Shown one piece after another: positions 8,519 to 17,323 of a DNA stretch of 64,000 nucleotides; positions within the stretch are counted from its first letter, which is position 1; each line of letters opens with the position of its first letter. A model generated the notes under the pieces. It was not told the DNA's origin, ran no database searches, and saw only the letters and a program-made list of their open reading frames with translations. The stretch comes from Shimia sp051201625. GTDB taxonomy: Bacteria > Pseudomonadota > Alphaproteobacteria > Rhodobacterales > Rhodobacteraceae. The stretch is taken from contig NZ_CP179203.1 of NCBI RefSeq assembly GCF_051201625.1, positions 2,852,001-2,916,000 on the forward strand. Reading direction: 5' to 3'. Position numbers and translations under genes: made by a program.

Positions 8519-10126
8519 ATGTTGGATATCGCTTCAAATAGCCCAGAACTACCGATAGAGATCGCGAGGCGTAGAACCTTTGCAATCATTTCACATCCAG
8601 ATGCGGGCAAAACGACGCTCACCGAAAAGTTCCTGTTGTACGGTGGAGCAATTCAAATGGCCGGGCAAGTGCGAGCCAAAGGCGAAGCGAGGCGCACCCG
8701 ATCCGACTTCATGCAAATGGAAAAAGATCGTGGTATTTCAGTTTCTGCGTCTGCAATGTCATTCGACTTCGGTAACTATCGATTTAACTTAGTTGACACA
8801 CCCGGTCACTCCGACTTCTCAGAAGACACCTATCGCACTTTGACCGCCGTTGACGCCGCAGTGATGGTAGTTGATGGCGCCAAGGGTGTTGAGAGTCAGA
8901 CCCGAAAACTTTTTGAGGTGTGCCGGCTCCGAGATCTCCCTATCCTGACTTTTTGTAACAAGATGGACCGAGAAAGCCGTGATACATTTGATATTATAGA
9001 CGAGATTCAGGAAAATTTAGCGATTGATGTTACCCCAGCGAGCTGGCCAATTGGTACTGGTCGTGAATTTATGGGTTGTTATGACATGCTAAATGACCGT
9101 TTGGAATTAATGGACCGAGCTGATCGAAACGTGGTTGCCGAAACCATCGAAATCCGAGGTTTAGACGATCCGAAACTCGCCCAGCATGTGCCTGAGCATC
9201 TTTTAGCCACCTTTTTAGAAGAAGTGGAAATGGCGCGCGAGTTGCTGCCAAAACTTGACAAAAAATCTGTGTTGGAGGGTCATATGACACCAATCTGGTT
9301 TGGGTCTGCCATAAATTCTTTTGGGGTTAAAGAATTGATGGATGGTATTGGCGATTTTGGGCCGGAACCCCAGGTTCAAAATGCTGAACCTCGTCAAATT
9401 GCACCGGACGAAAACAAAGTTGCAGGATTTGTTTTCAAAGTTCAAGCAAACATGGACCCTAAACACCGCGACAGGGTTGCTTTCGTGCGGATGGCCTCAG
9501 GGCATTTCAAAAGGGGTATGAAACTTACCCACGTGCGCTCAAAGAAACCCATGGCAATTTCCAATCCTGTATTGTTTTTAGCGTCGGATCGCGAACTTGC
9601 AGACGAAGCGTGGGCAGGAGATATCATCGGGATTCCCAATCATGGCCAGCTTCGCATTGGTGATACTCTTACTGAAGGTGAGACGCTGAAGGTAACTGGG
9701 ATTCCTTCATTTGCTCCCGAACTTTTGCAGGGCATACGCGCTGGTGACCCAATGAAATCCAAACATCTCGAAAAAGCGCTTATGCAGTTTGCCGAAGAAG
9801 GTGCAGCAAAAGTTTTCAAACCTATGATTGGAGCAGGATTTATCGTCGGCGTTGTCGGTCAACTTCAGTTTGAGGTTTTGGCGAGCAGGATCGAAATGGA
9901 ATACGGATTGCCCGTCAGATTTGAAACATCGCAGTTCACCAGTGCTAGATGGGTGAGCGGCGACCAGCAAGCTATTGATAAATTAGTAAATATCAACAAA
10001 CAACACATCAGCTACGATCACGATGGCGACGTCGTGTACCTTACCAGATTGAAATGGGATATTGATCGCGTCGGAAGGGATTACCCTGACATCAAGCTAT
10101 CGGCAACCAAGGAAATGATGGTTTAA
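8519..10126 (+). CDS. prfC: Peptide chain release factor 3
   Basis: RF3, the GTPase that recycles RF1/RF2 after translation termination. 535 residues from ATG 8519 (E. coli: 529). The G1 motif SHPDAGKT (25-32), a switch II DTPGHSDFSEDTYRTL and the NKMD-type G4 (CNKMDRESRD) are all present. DTPGHSDFSEDTYRTL with a following AVMVVDGAKG separates it from EF-G. An in-frame TTG at 8483 would add 12 unlike-family residues, so the ATG is preferred. It follows the Hint gene by 63 bp on the same strand. Confidence 0.95.
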   Translation: MLDIASNSPELPIEIARRRTFAIISHPDAGKTTLTEKFLLYGGAIQMAGQVRAKGEARRTRSDFMQMEKDRGISVSASAMSFDFGNYRFNLVDTPGHSDFSEDTYRTLTAVDAAVMVVDGAKGVESQTRKLFEVCRLRDLPILTFCNKMDRESRDTFDIIDEIQENLAIDVTPASWPIGTGREFMGCYDMLNDRLELMDRADRNVVAETIEIRGLDDPKLAQHVPEHLLATFLEEVEMARELLPKLDKKSVLEGHMTPIWFGSAINSFGVKELMDGIGDFGPEPQVQNAEPRQIAPDENKVAGFVFKVQANMDPKHRDRVAFVRMASGHFKRGMKLTHVRSKKPMAISNPVLFLASDRELADEAWAGDIIGIPNHGQLRIGDTLTEGETLKVTGIPSFAPELLQGIRAGDPMKSKHLEKALMQFAEEGAAKVFKPMIGAGFIVGVVGQLQFEVLASRIEMEYGLPVRFETSQFTSARWVSGDQQAIDKLVNINKQHISYDHDGDVVYLTRLKWDIDRVGRDYPDIKLSATKEMMV

Positions 10127-11043
10127 CCAGATCAAAAATTTCTAAGGTTTTTTTCCCGCGACCAGCGCGCTACAAACGTCGAAGCGTAAAATGTGTTCAA
10201 ATCCTTTATTTGTCTTGGAGTATCCCGCCAAACGATGCTCCGTCGCGACCACGATATCAAACAGTCAAGACGATTTTTGCCTATGAACAGCCACTAGATT
10301 TTGACTGTATATCTGATCTCGAAACTGATGAGTTCCTATGCGCCGGTCATCAAAATTTTCTCTGTTACGTGCACTCCTGCTAAAGATCAGTCTAGCCCCG
10401 CGTGCGCAGCATGAAATTGCTAATAGGCAGATAATCTTACAAAACTATTTCAGCAGCGACGTAATCTCTCACATTGATCCAAAGATGACTCGAGGGGCAT
10501 CGCAATCAAAATTCCAAACATTACAATTTTTACGGCATGCTTGACGCTGAATTCGGCAGTTACGTCGCCGGTCAAGTCCAAGTTGACGCCGCTTTATCAA
10601 ATCTAGGAATTTGTACGTTCGAAGGTGTAACCAAAGACCCCTACCACTGCCAGATAAGTTTCAATAAAAGTCTAAGGCGGCGTTTTGTCGCGATGTGTCC
10701 TGTTTAACTTCTTTCATAATGTTTGCGGTCACAGAGCGCGGAGAGCCGTACATTACGAAGATAACATATGCCCCTCAAATTGATTGAAGCCATCAGAAAC
10801 AGTGACTTGATCACACCGTTTTTCCAATATTAGGTAATCTATTTTTTAAATTCTCAGTTCTGTCCGAATAGCTACACTAAGTACAACAATTTGATTCCTA
10901 ATCTCTGCCTTTATTGACCCAAGCCATACCTTACTGTACAACGCCGACCAGAACAGCTTGCGCGAATACGTGAGAGGTCATTCGGGCCTAAGTTCACTTT
11001 CTGATGCTACGGGCTAGAACTTGTCCGTAAATTACGGACATCC
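10127..11043. other. 917-bp gene-poor region between prfC and the helicase gene
   Basis: The longest stretch without a confident gene in the window. Only short open frames occur: 10338-10544 (68 codons) and 10537-10707 (56 codons, starting MLDAEFGSYVAG), both on the plus strand, with another short open stretch ending near 11016. None is recognised and none has a clear ribosome-binding site. The second has fairly protein-like composition, so the region could be gene remains. No tRNA or strong terminator was seen. It ends in a 19-bp palindrome at the helicase start. Confidence 0.5.
11022..11040 (+). promoter_or_regulatory. 19-bp perfect palindrome directly before the helicase start codon
   Basis: TGTCCGTAAATTACGGACA: two 9-bp arms around one central A, ending 3 bp before ATG 11044. 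It occupies the place where a ribosome-binding site would be, and no Shine-Dalgarno sequence is visible. It could be a repressor operator or an RNA hairpin that gates translation. Confidence 0.55.
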
Positions 11044-12432
11044 ATGATCAAATTTTCCGAGTTAAACCTCAACCCGAAGGTGCTGAAAGCAATCAGCGAA
11101 GCAGGTTATGAAACACCTACACCAATACAAGCCGGTGCAATTCCACCAGCATTGGAAGGCAAAGACGTACTTGGCATAGCTCAGACGGGTACAGGTAAGA
11201 CCGCAAGCTTCACGCTGCCAATGCTATCCCTGCTCGCCAGAGGCCGCGCCCGGGCAAGAATGCCTCGCAGCCTTGTCCTCTGCCCGACACGTGAGCTTGC
11301 CGCACAGGTGGCGGAAAACTTTGATACGTATTCCAAACACCTAAAACTGACCAAAGCATTATTGATTGGTGGTGTCAGTTTTAAGGAGCAAGACGCCCTG
11401 ATTGATAGGGGTGTGGATGTCCTGATTGCGACACCGGGCAGGCTGCTGGACCATTTTGAACGCGGTAAACTCCTACTAACCGGCGTGCAAGTCATGGTTG
11501 TCGACGAAGCGGACAGAATGCTGGACATGGGCTTCATTCCAGATATCGAAAGAATTTTTAAACTCACCCCGTTCACACGCCAGACCCTCTTTTTCTCCGC
11601 AACAATGGCGTCAGAGATTGAGCGTATCACCAGCGAATTCCTTTCGGCTCCCACTCGTGTTGAAGTGGCACGTCAGGCAACTGCATCCGAAACGATCGAG
11701 CAAGGTGTATTAATGTTTAAAGCCAGCAGACGTGATCGCGAGGGTAGCGAAAAGCGCCGTGTTCTACGCGGATTAATTGATTCAGAAGGTGATGCATGCA
11801 CCAACGCCATAATCTTTTGTAACCGTAAGACTGATGTAGATATCACAGCAAAGTCGTTAAAAAAATATGGCTATGACGCATCCCCCATCCATGGAGACCT
11901 CGATCAATCTCAACGGACACGCACTCTTAATGCATTTCGCAACAACGAACTACGCCTTTTGGTGGCATCAGACGTGGCCGCTAGGGGGTTAGACGTGCCG
12001 AGCGTCAGCCACGTATTTAACTTTGACGTACCCGGGCATGCCGAAGATTATGTGCACAGAATTGGTCGTACTGGCCGCGCCGGTCGTGATGGGAAAGCAT
12101 TCACAATATGCACTCCACGCGACGAGAAAGCCTTTGATGCCGTTGAGCGACTAATCCAGAAAGAAATCCCTCGCGTTGAAAGTCCAATTAAGAAAATTAA
12201 TAAGACTAGTCGAGAGCAGGAAGCCAAAAAATCAGTAGATGCCGCATCGGCTGACGTTGAGATCAAAGTTGAGGACACACCCGCAAAAACACTAGAAAGG
12301 TCTGGTGGACGCAGTCAATCTCGCGGCAGACCCACATCGGGACGTGAGCGTGACAATCGTAAGGTTGTGGGCATGGGGGATCATATGCCCTCTTTCATTG
12401 CACTTAGCTTTGACGAGCGCTACGCATCCTAA
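11044..12432 (+). CDS. rhlE: DEAD-box RNA helicase, RhlE-like
   Basis: An ATP-dependent RNA helicase of 462 residues. It has the Q motif (TPIQAGAIP), motif I AQTGTGKT, Ia PTRELAAQV, II DEAD (VVDEADRM), III SAT, V ASDVAARGLDVP and VI HRIGRTGRAGR, followed by a Lys/Arg/Ser-rich tail of about 80 residues typical of RhlE. Such helicases aid ribosome assembly and RNA decay, often at low temperature. The gene stands alone. Its upstream region carries the 19-bp palindrome and lacks an obvious ribosome-binding site. Convergent with rnj. Confidence 0.92.
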   Translation: MIKFSELNLNPKVLKAISEAGYETPTPIQAGAIPPALEGKDVLGIAQTGTGKTASFTLPMLSLLARGRARARMPRSLVLCPTRELAAQVAENFDTYSKHLKLTKALLIGGVSFKEQDALIDRGVDVLIATPGRLLDHFERGKLLLTGVQVMVVDEADRMLDMGFIPDIERIFKLTPFTRQTLFFSATMASEIERITSEFLSAPTRVEVARQATASETIEQGVLMFKASRRDREGSEKRRVLRGLIDSEGDACTNAIIFCNRKTDVDITAKSLKKYGYDASPIHGDLDQSQRTRTLNAFRNNELRLLVASDVAARGLDVPSVSHVFNFDVPGHAEDYVHRIGRTGRAGRDGKAFTICTPRDEKAFDAVERLIQKEIPRVESPIKKINKTSREQEAKKSVDAASADVEIKVEDTPAKTLERSGGRSQSRGRPTSGRERDNRKVVGMGDHMPSFIALSFDERYAS

Positions 12433-12546
12433 TTTCCTCTGAATGATTTCCTAACTGCGCGAAATCTTGCAAAAAAACGGAACTTTTTCGAAGAAAAATT
12501 ATTTTTCAAAACTAGAGTTTAGTGAATGGGGTTGTCTTTTTTTCCC

Positions 12547-14214
12547 TCATCGCATTCTACTAACGATCACCGTCACCTCAGGTTTTTTACCAATTTCATC
12601 CCGACACGTATTTCGAGTTATACGGCGTAATTCACCCTCCAACTTATCATCGTCAGCCATAGTTTTTGTTCCAGCACGCCCCAGAAACTGACTCAAGTCC
12701 TCCTCTAAAACGTCCAATAGTGGCGCGTCTGAGCGCCCTACTTCTGGGAGCCCAGACAGGTCGCACCAGGCCTCGCCCAAAACCTTATCGTCTTCGTCGA
12801 GAAGCACGGTAACAACAACATGCCCACTTAACGCCATTCGAATGCGGTCACGAACTATTCCGTCAAGTGCACCAATTTGCACGGCACCATCCAAATAGAC
12901 TCGTCCAGTTTCGACGTAACCAGCGACACTCGGGCGCTCACCAGACAAATCAAGCATTGTTCCATTAACGGCGACAATTGACGCTCTATTTTGCTCCGAA
13001 ACTAACTTGGCGTGTTCGCGTAAGTGGCGATGCTCACCGTGGTTTGGAATGATCATTCGTGGGCTCACGATTTCATGCAATCGCAACAGATCCGGACGGT
13101 TGGCATGGCCCGAAACGTGATATTTACCAGTGCTATCATCCACAACGTCAACACCCATCTCTGAAAGCTGATTGATGATACGAATTACTCCGCGTTCATT
13201 TCCCGGAATTGTTTTTGAAGAAAAGAGAAACAGGTCTCCCTCCTTCAGGGTTATACCATTGAACTTACCCCTTGCGAGTTGCGCACTAGCGGCGCGGCGT
13301 TCACCCTGACTGCCAGTGACAAGCAACATAAGATTTTCACGAGGTATTTGCGAAGCCTCGTCCGGGCTGACCACTTTTGGAAAGTTCGTTAGGACGCCAG
13401 TACTAATGCCCGCTTCAATCATGCGGCGCATTGCACGCCCCATCAGACAGACTGAACGTCCTGCCCGTTGCCCGGCTTCAGCCAGCGTCTTCACCCTAGC
13501 AATATTTGAAGCAAACGTAGTCGCCACAACCATATTTGGCGCATCTGCGACAAGTGCCTCTATCTCGGGACCGACACTTGCTTCAGATCGTCCTAAATGA
13601 TGTGAAAAGACGTTGGTGCTATCGCAGATAAGCGCGCGAACTCCCCCACTTGAGACCTCAGCCCATAAGTCGAAATCAAAAGCCTCACCAACCACTGGCG
13701 TCTCATCTAGCTTGAAGTCACCAGAGTGTATTACCCGCCCGGCGGGACTATCAATGACCAGCGCTGCACTTTCCGGAATTGAGTGGCTCACTGGGAGAAA
13801 GCCAACCGAAAACGGCCCGGCGTTAACCAGTTCTGGCCAAGATTCCACGATCCGAACGGCTTCCTCCGGTTGGCCTCTATCCGTCAATTTGTGACGCGCT
13901 AGATTTGCAGTAAACTTGCGCGCATAGATTGGTACGCCTAGCCGTTCCCAATAGTGCCCAACAGCACCAACATGATCCTCGTGGCCGTGCGTAACGAATA
14001 TAGCTTCAAGACGATTTTTGTTTGCCACAAGCCACGAGATATCAGGGAAAATCAGATCTACGCCCGGACTGCCATCCATATCCGGAAACGTCACCCCAAG
14101 ATCGACAAGGATCAAACGCTCGCTACCTGCAGGACCGTATCCATAAACATAGGCATTCATGCCAATTTCACCAGAACCGCCCAATGGCAGATAAATCAAA
14201 CGCTCATTGCTCAA
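12547..14214 (-). CDS. rnj: Ribonuclease J
   Basis: A 555-residue metallo-beta-lactamase/beta-CASP nuclease with endo- and 5'-3' exoribonuclease activity, used in rRNA maturation and mRNA turnover in alphaproteobacteria. The metal-binding HxHxDH motif is in FVTHGHEDHVGA, and later motifs include IHSGDFKLDETP and VSGHANRPDLLRL. Length matches the family. The ATG overlaps the coaX stop by 4 nt, so translation is probably coupled. It is the last gene of the nuo-birA-coaX-rnj run. Confidence 0.93.
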   Translation of the reverse strand: MSNERLIYLPLGGSGEIGMNAYVYGYGPAGSERLILVDLGVTFPDMDGSPGVDLIFPDISWLVANKNRLEAIFVTHGHEDHVGAVGHYWERLGVPIYARKFTANLARHKLTDRGQPEEAVRIVESWPELVNAGPFSVGFLPVSHSIPESAALVIDSPAGRVIHSGDFKLDETPVVGEAFDFDLWAEVSSGGVRALICDSTNVFSHHLGRSEASVGPEIEALVADAPNMVVATTFASNIARVKTLAEAGQRAGRSVCLMGRAMRRMIEAGISTGVLTNFPKVVSPDEASQIPRENLMLLVTGSQGERRAASAQLARGKFNGITLKEGDLFLFSSKTIPGNERGVIRIINQLSEMGVDVVDDSTGKYHVSGHANRPDLLRLHEIVSPRMIIPNHGEHRHLREHAKLVSEQNRASIVAVNGTMLDLSGERPSVAGYVETGRVYLDGAVQIGALDGIVRDRIRMALSGHVVVTVLLDEDDKVLGEAWCDLSGLPEVGRSDAPLLDVLEEDLSQFLGRAGTKTMADDDKLEGELRRITRNTCRDEIGKKPEVTVIVSRMR

Positions 14215-14987
14215 GCTACGTATTCCTTGTTAAATTTATGGATGACAGTCAGGCCGTGCATGGTCAAATCATCTTCAATACTGTCAAACAATTCCACCGA
14301 TTGTTGAAACAATGGCGCGAGACCGCCAGTTGCAATAATTTTCATGGGCCGATCTCGTTCAGCTTTGATGCGTTCGCACACTTCGCCGACCAATCCAACA
14401 TAACCCCAAAAAACACCCGACTGGATACACGCAACTGTATTGGTGCCAATAACCGATTGCGGCTTCGCGATGTCGACATGTGGCAATGCAGCCGCCGCAT
14501 TGTGCAATGCCTCGAGGCTCAAATTCACACCAGGTGCAATAACACCCCCAATATAAGCACCATCTTCGGCAACTACATCGAAAGTAGTGGCCGTTCCGAA
14601 GTCTACAACAATCAAGTCACCGCCATGGCGGTCATAAGCGCCTGCCGTATTAACCAATCGATCTGGGCCAACGATCGTGCCTTCGTCGACGCGAGGGTGC
14701 GTCGGTAAAAGACAATCCAGTTTTCCAACCACAATTGGGCGGCAATTGAAAAAACGGTCAGAGAAAACGCGCAGGTTAAATACAACACGGGGAACAGTCG
14801 AGCTTATGATGACTTCCGTGATATTCAGATCGATTTCATAATGTTTTATCAGGGTTGAAAACCAAGTGAAATAAGCGTCCGCTGTTCGCGCATGATGCGT
14901 TGAGGTTCTTAAAGTGCATAGAAACCGTCTGCCGTCCCAGATAGAAAAGACGGTGTTCGTATTGCCACAATCGATAGCCAGGAGCAT
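14211..14987 (-). CDS. coaX: Type III pantothenate kinase
   Basis: CoaX phosphorylates pantothenate in the first step of coenzyme A synthesis. 258 residues with the N-terminal phosphate-binding motif MLLAIDCGNTNTVFSI, the central GPDRLVNTAGAY and VVDFGTATTFDVV, and the later IATGGLAPLF, all diagnostic of type III rather than type I or II kinases. It lies 22 bp downstream of birA and overlaps rnj by 4 nt. Confidence 0.95.
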   Translation of the reverse strand: MLLAIDCGNTNTVFSIWDGRRFLCTLRTSTHHARTADAYFTWFSTLIKHYEIDLNITEVIISSTVPRVVFNLRVFSDRFFNCRPIVVGKLDCLLPTHPRVDEGTIVGPDRLVNTAGAYDRHGGDLIVVDFGTATTFDVVAEDGAYIGGVIAPGVNLSLEALHNAAAALPHVDIAKPQSVIGTNTVACIQSGVFWGYVGLVGEVCERIKAERDRPMKIIATGGLAPLFQQSVELFDSIEDDLTMHGLTVIHKFNKEYVA

Positions 14988-15008
14988 ATGCTCATTCCTC
15001 TTGTGCCT

Positions 15009-15767
15009 TTAAAAGTAAATATCAGCCGCTGGTATAGAAACCATTCCATCCGCAGTGTTCAACACCAGATTTCCCTGCAAGTCCACCGTTTCAAAGGTTC
15101 CAACAGTTTTAGCTCGCTGAGTCCGCGCAGTGATTGTTTTGCCCACACGCGCAGCGTTTGATAGCCACTCTTCCCGAATAGGCTCAAAGCCAAAGACTTG
15201 GAATTGAGCCTCATATCGGGCATACTCGACTGCCAAAACGTTTAAAAATTCGTCCGGTAATATGCAACAGCCAGTTTCTGCCAACAGTGAAACAGGGCGA
15301 GTGCTTCCCGGTTCTAAATACTCAGAGCTTGGCGCATTTTGCAAATTGACCCCTACCCCTAAAAATAGGTGACGTACACCACCGTTTGGAGCGCTCACAC
15401 TTTCAAGCAGAATGCCGGCTACTTTACCATTATTTAACAACACATCATTTGGCCATTTCAGGCGAAAATTGCGTGATAGATCGCTAGTTTTAGCTAGTGC
15501 TTCCCGTAAAGCCAATGACATGACAAAAGATCGCAATGCAACTTGATTAGCACTTTCCCTAGGATGCAAAATCAAGGTTGCTGCGAAATTTCCCACTGGG
15601 TCACACCAAATTCGCCCACGACGACCACGACCATCAGTTTGACGTCGACCCAGAATCCACTCAGGTCCACTCACTTCGTTTACAATGCGAGATGCCTCTG
15701 AATTGGTGCTATCTACCTCTTCTAACATCCGCCGGCCGTACCCATCAGGCCAATCACTGATTTTCAT
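15009..15767 (-). CDS. birA: Biotin-[acetyl-CoA-carboxylase] ligase
   Basis: Attaches biotin to carboxyl-carrier proteins; the MCC alpha subunit in this window is a likely substrate. 252 residues with the catalytic motif GRRQTDGRGRRGR, then FRLKWPNDVLLNNGKVAGILLE. There is no N-terminal HTH, so it is a ligase without the repressor function of E. coli BirA. I chose ATG 15767 (MKISDWPDGYG); an upstream in-frame codon at 15803 would add 12 residues. It follows nuoN by about 100 bp. Confidence 0.9.
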   Translation of the reverse strand: MKISDWPDGYGRRMLEEVDSTNSEASRIVNEVSGPEWILGRRQTDGRGRRGRIWCDPVGNFAATLILHPRESANQVALRSFVMSLALREALAKTSDLSRNFRLKWPNDVLLNNGKVAGILLESVSAPNGGVRHLFLGVGVNLQNAPSSEYLEPGSTRPVSLLAETGCCILPDEFLNVLAVEYARYEAQFQVFGFEPIREEWLSNAARVGKTITARTQRAKTVGTFETVDLQGNLVLNTADGMVSIPAADIYF

Positions 15768-15869
15768 TTTGGTCTCTGAGGCCCCTGTTACGCATCTCCG
15801 CAAATACTTTGCACGTCCGTAAGGTCCGTCATCGTCAAATAATTTTGAACACGGCGGGTGCTCTTTCCA

Positions 15870-17309
15870 TCAATTTACCAATGCCAATGAAGCTGCTTGC
15901 GCCACTCCCTCGATGCCAAAAAGATTTACAACACCTATCACCATCGCAGCAGCCGACACCATCAGAAACACGTACTGCACGGTAGAGCGGCCTTGATCTA
16001 ACTCATCGCCCTCTTCACCGAAGTACATGTAAAATACTAAACGCAGATAGTAGAACGCACCAATCACTGACGCGATCACACCTAGCACGGCGAGCCACGC
16101 AAGGTCCGCCTCGTATGCTGCGCGCAAAACATAAAACTTTCCAAAAAATCCAACCAACGGGGGCACCCCAGCAAGCGAAAATAACAGCACTAACATCGCC
16201 AGAGCTTTACTTGAATTTTGCTTCGAGTACATATTCAGCGACGTTATATCCGTTACCGGCTGACCATCTTTCTCCATCGAGAGGATGAAAGCAAACGCTC
16301 CAATGTTCATGGTCAAATAGATCGACATGTAGATCAGCATTGCCTGAACGCCAAACGCGGTACCCGCAGCTAATCCCATGAGAGCAAAGCCCATATGCGC
16401 GATTGACGAGTAAGCCATCAGTCGTTTGATGTTGCGCTGACCAATTGCAGCAATGGCCCCAAGAAACATGGACATTACGGACAGTAAAGCAATGATCTGT
16501 TGCCAATCGTTAACCACGCCGCCAAAGGCGTCGTGCAGGACGCGTGCCAATAAACCCATCGCTGCTAGTTTTGGCGCCGTAGCGAAGAACGCTGTTACCG
16601 GAGTCGGCGCTCCTTCATATACATCCGGCGTCCACATATGGAACGGCACTGCTGAAACTTTAAATGCTAGGCCAGCGGTAACGAAGGTCAGTCCAAACAT
16701 TAGCCCAAGCGGCGTTTGCCCGTGTCCAGCTGCCTCAATAATCCCTGCAAAATTTGTTGTTCCAGCAAAACCATAAACCAACGAAGCTCCATAAAGCAGT
16801 AGACCAGAGCTCAAGCCGCCCAAAACGAAGTATTTCAGACCAGCCTCGGTTGATTTTAAGCTGTCACGCCGGATCGAAGCAACAACGTAAAGCGACAACG
16901 ATTGAAGTTCGAGGCCCATGTATAAAACCATGAGATCACCAGCGGACACCATCACCATCATACCCACAGTCGCTAGGGAAATGAGTATCGGATACTCAAA
17001 CCTAAGCATATTGCGGCGACTCATATAATCTTGCCCCATTACCAAAACCGCAGCAGCCGATAGAAGAATGGCGACTTTTGCAAAACGTGAAAATCCATCA
17101 TCGTGGAACATCCCGCCAAAGGCTGCATGTTCGTCGCCGTTTGCCATACCGATCAAGGCCCCCAACAGCACAAATACGCTGGCCGTAACCCACGTCAACA
17201 TTGGAGCAAGCTTGTCCTTTCCACCGTATACCGCCGCGAGCAACGCAACCATTGCGTATATGGACAGTAAAATTTCTGGCAGAATGATATTCAGATCAGC
17301 CTGGATCAT
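15870..17309 (-). CDS. nuoN: NADH-quinone oxidoreductase subunit N
   Basis: Antiporter-like membrane subunit of complex I, 479 residues with about 14 transmembrane segments. The conserved core (LRFEYPILISLATVGMM, then AVPFHMWTPDVYEGAPTPVT) contains the lysine and glutamate residues of the proton half-channels. A ribosome-binding site (AAGGAGAG) precedes the ATG. Last structural gene of the nuo cluster, 14 bp after nuoM. Confidence 0.96.
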   Translation of the reverse strand: MIQADLNIILPEILLSIYAMVALLAAVYGGKDKLAPMLTWVTASVFVLLGALIGMANGDEHAAFGGMFHDDGFSRFAKVAILLSAAAVLVMGQDYMSRRNMLRFEYPILISLATVGMMVMVSAGDLMVLYMGLELQSLSLYVVASIRRDSLKSTEAGLKYFVLGGLSSGLLLYGASLVYGFAGTTNFAGIIEAAGHGQTPLGLMFGLTFVTAGLAFKVSAVPFHMWTPDVYEGAPTPVTAFFATAPKLAAMGLLARVLHDAFGGVVNDWQQIIALLSVMSMFLGAIAAIGQRNIKRLMAYSSIAHMGFALMGLAAGTAFGVQAMLIYMSIYLTMNIGAFAFILSMEKDGQPVTDITSLNMYSKQNSSKALAMLVLLFSLAGVPPLVGFFGKFYVLRAAYEADLAWLAVLGVIASVIGAFYYLRLVFYMYFGEEGDELDQGRSTVQYVFLMVSAAAMVIGVVNLFGIEGVAQAASLALVN

Positions 17310-17323
17310 ATCTCAAGCTCTCC

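Noticed and set aside
10185..10200. A GTTCAAATC sequence like a tRNA T-loop
   Set aside because: The flanking bases cannot form a T-stem and no other tRNA arm is present.
12479..12510. A/T hairpin between the helicase gene and rnj
   Set aside because: TTTTTC/GAAAAA around GAA is weak and cannot be told from an AT-rich gap; not called as a terminator.
14022..14708. A 228-codon plus-strand frame antisense to coaX and rnj
   Set aside because: coaX on the opposite strand has all family motifs, and this frame has no recognisable domain or coding context.
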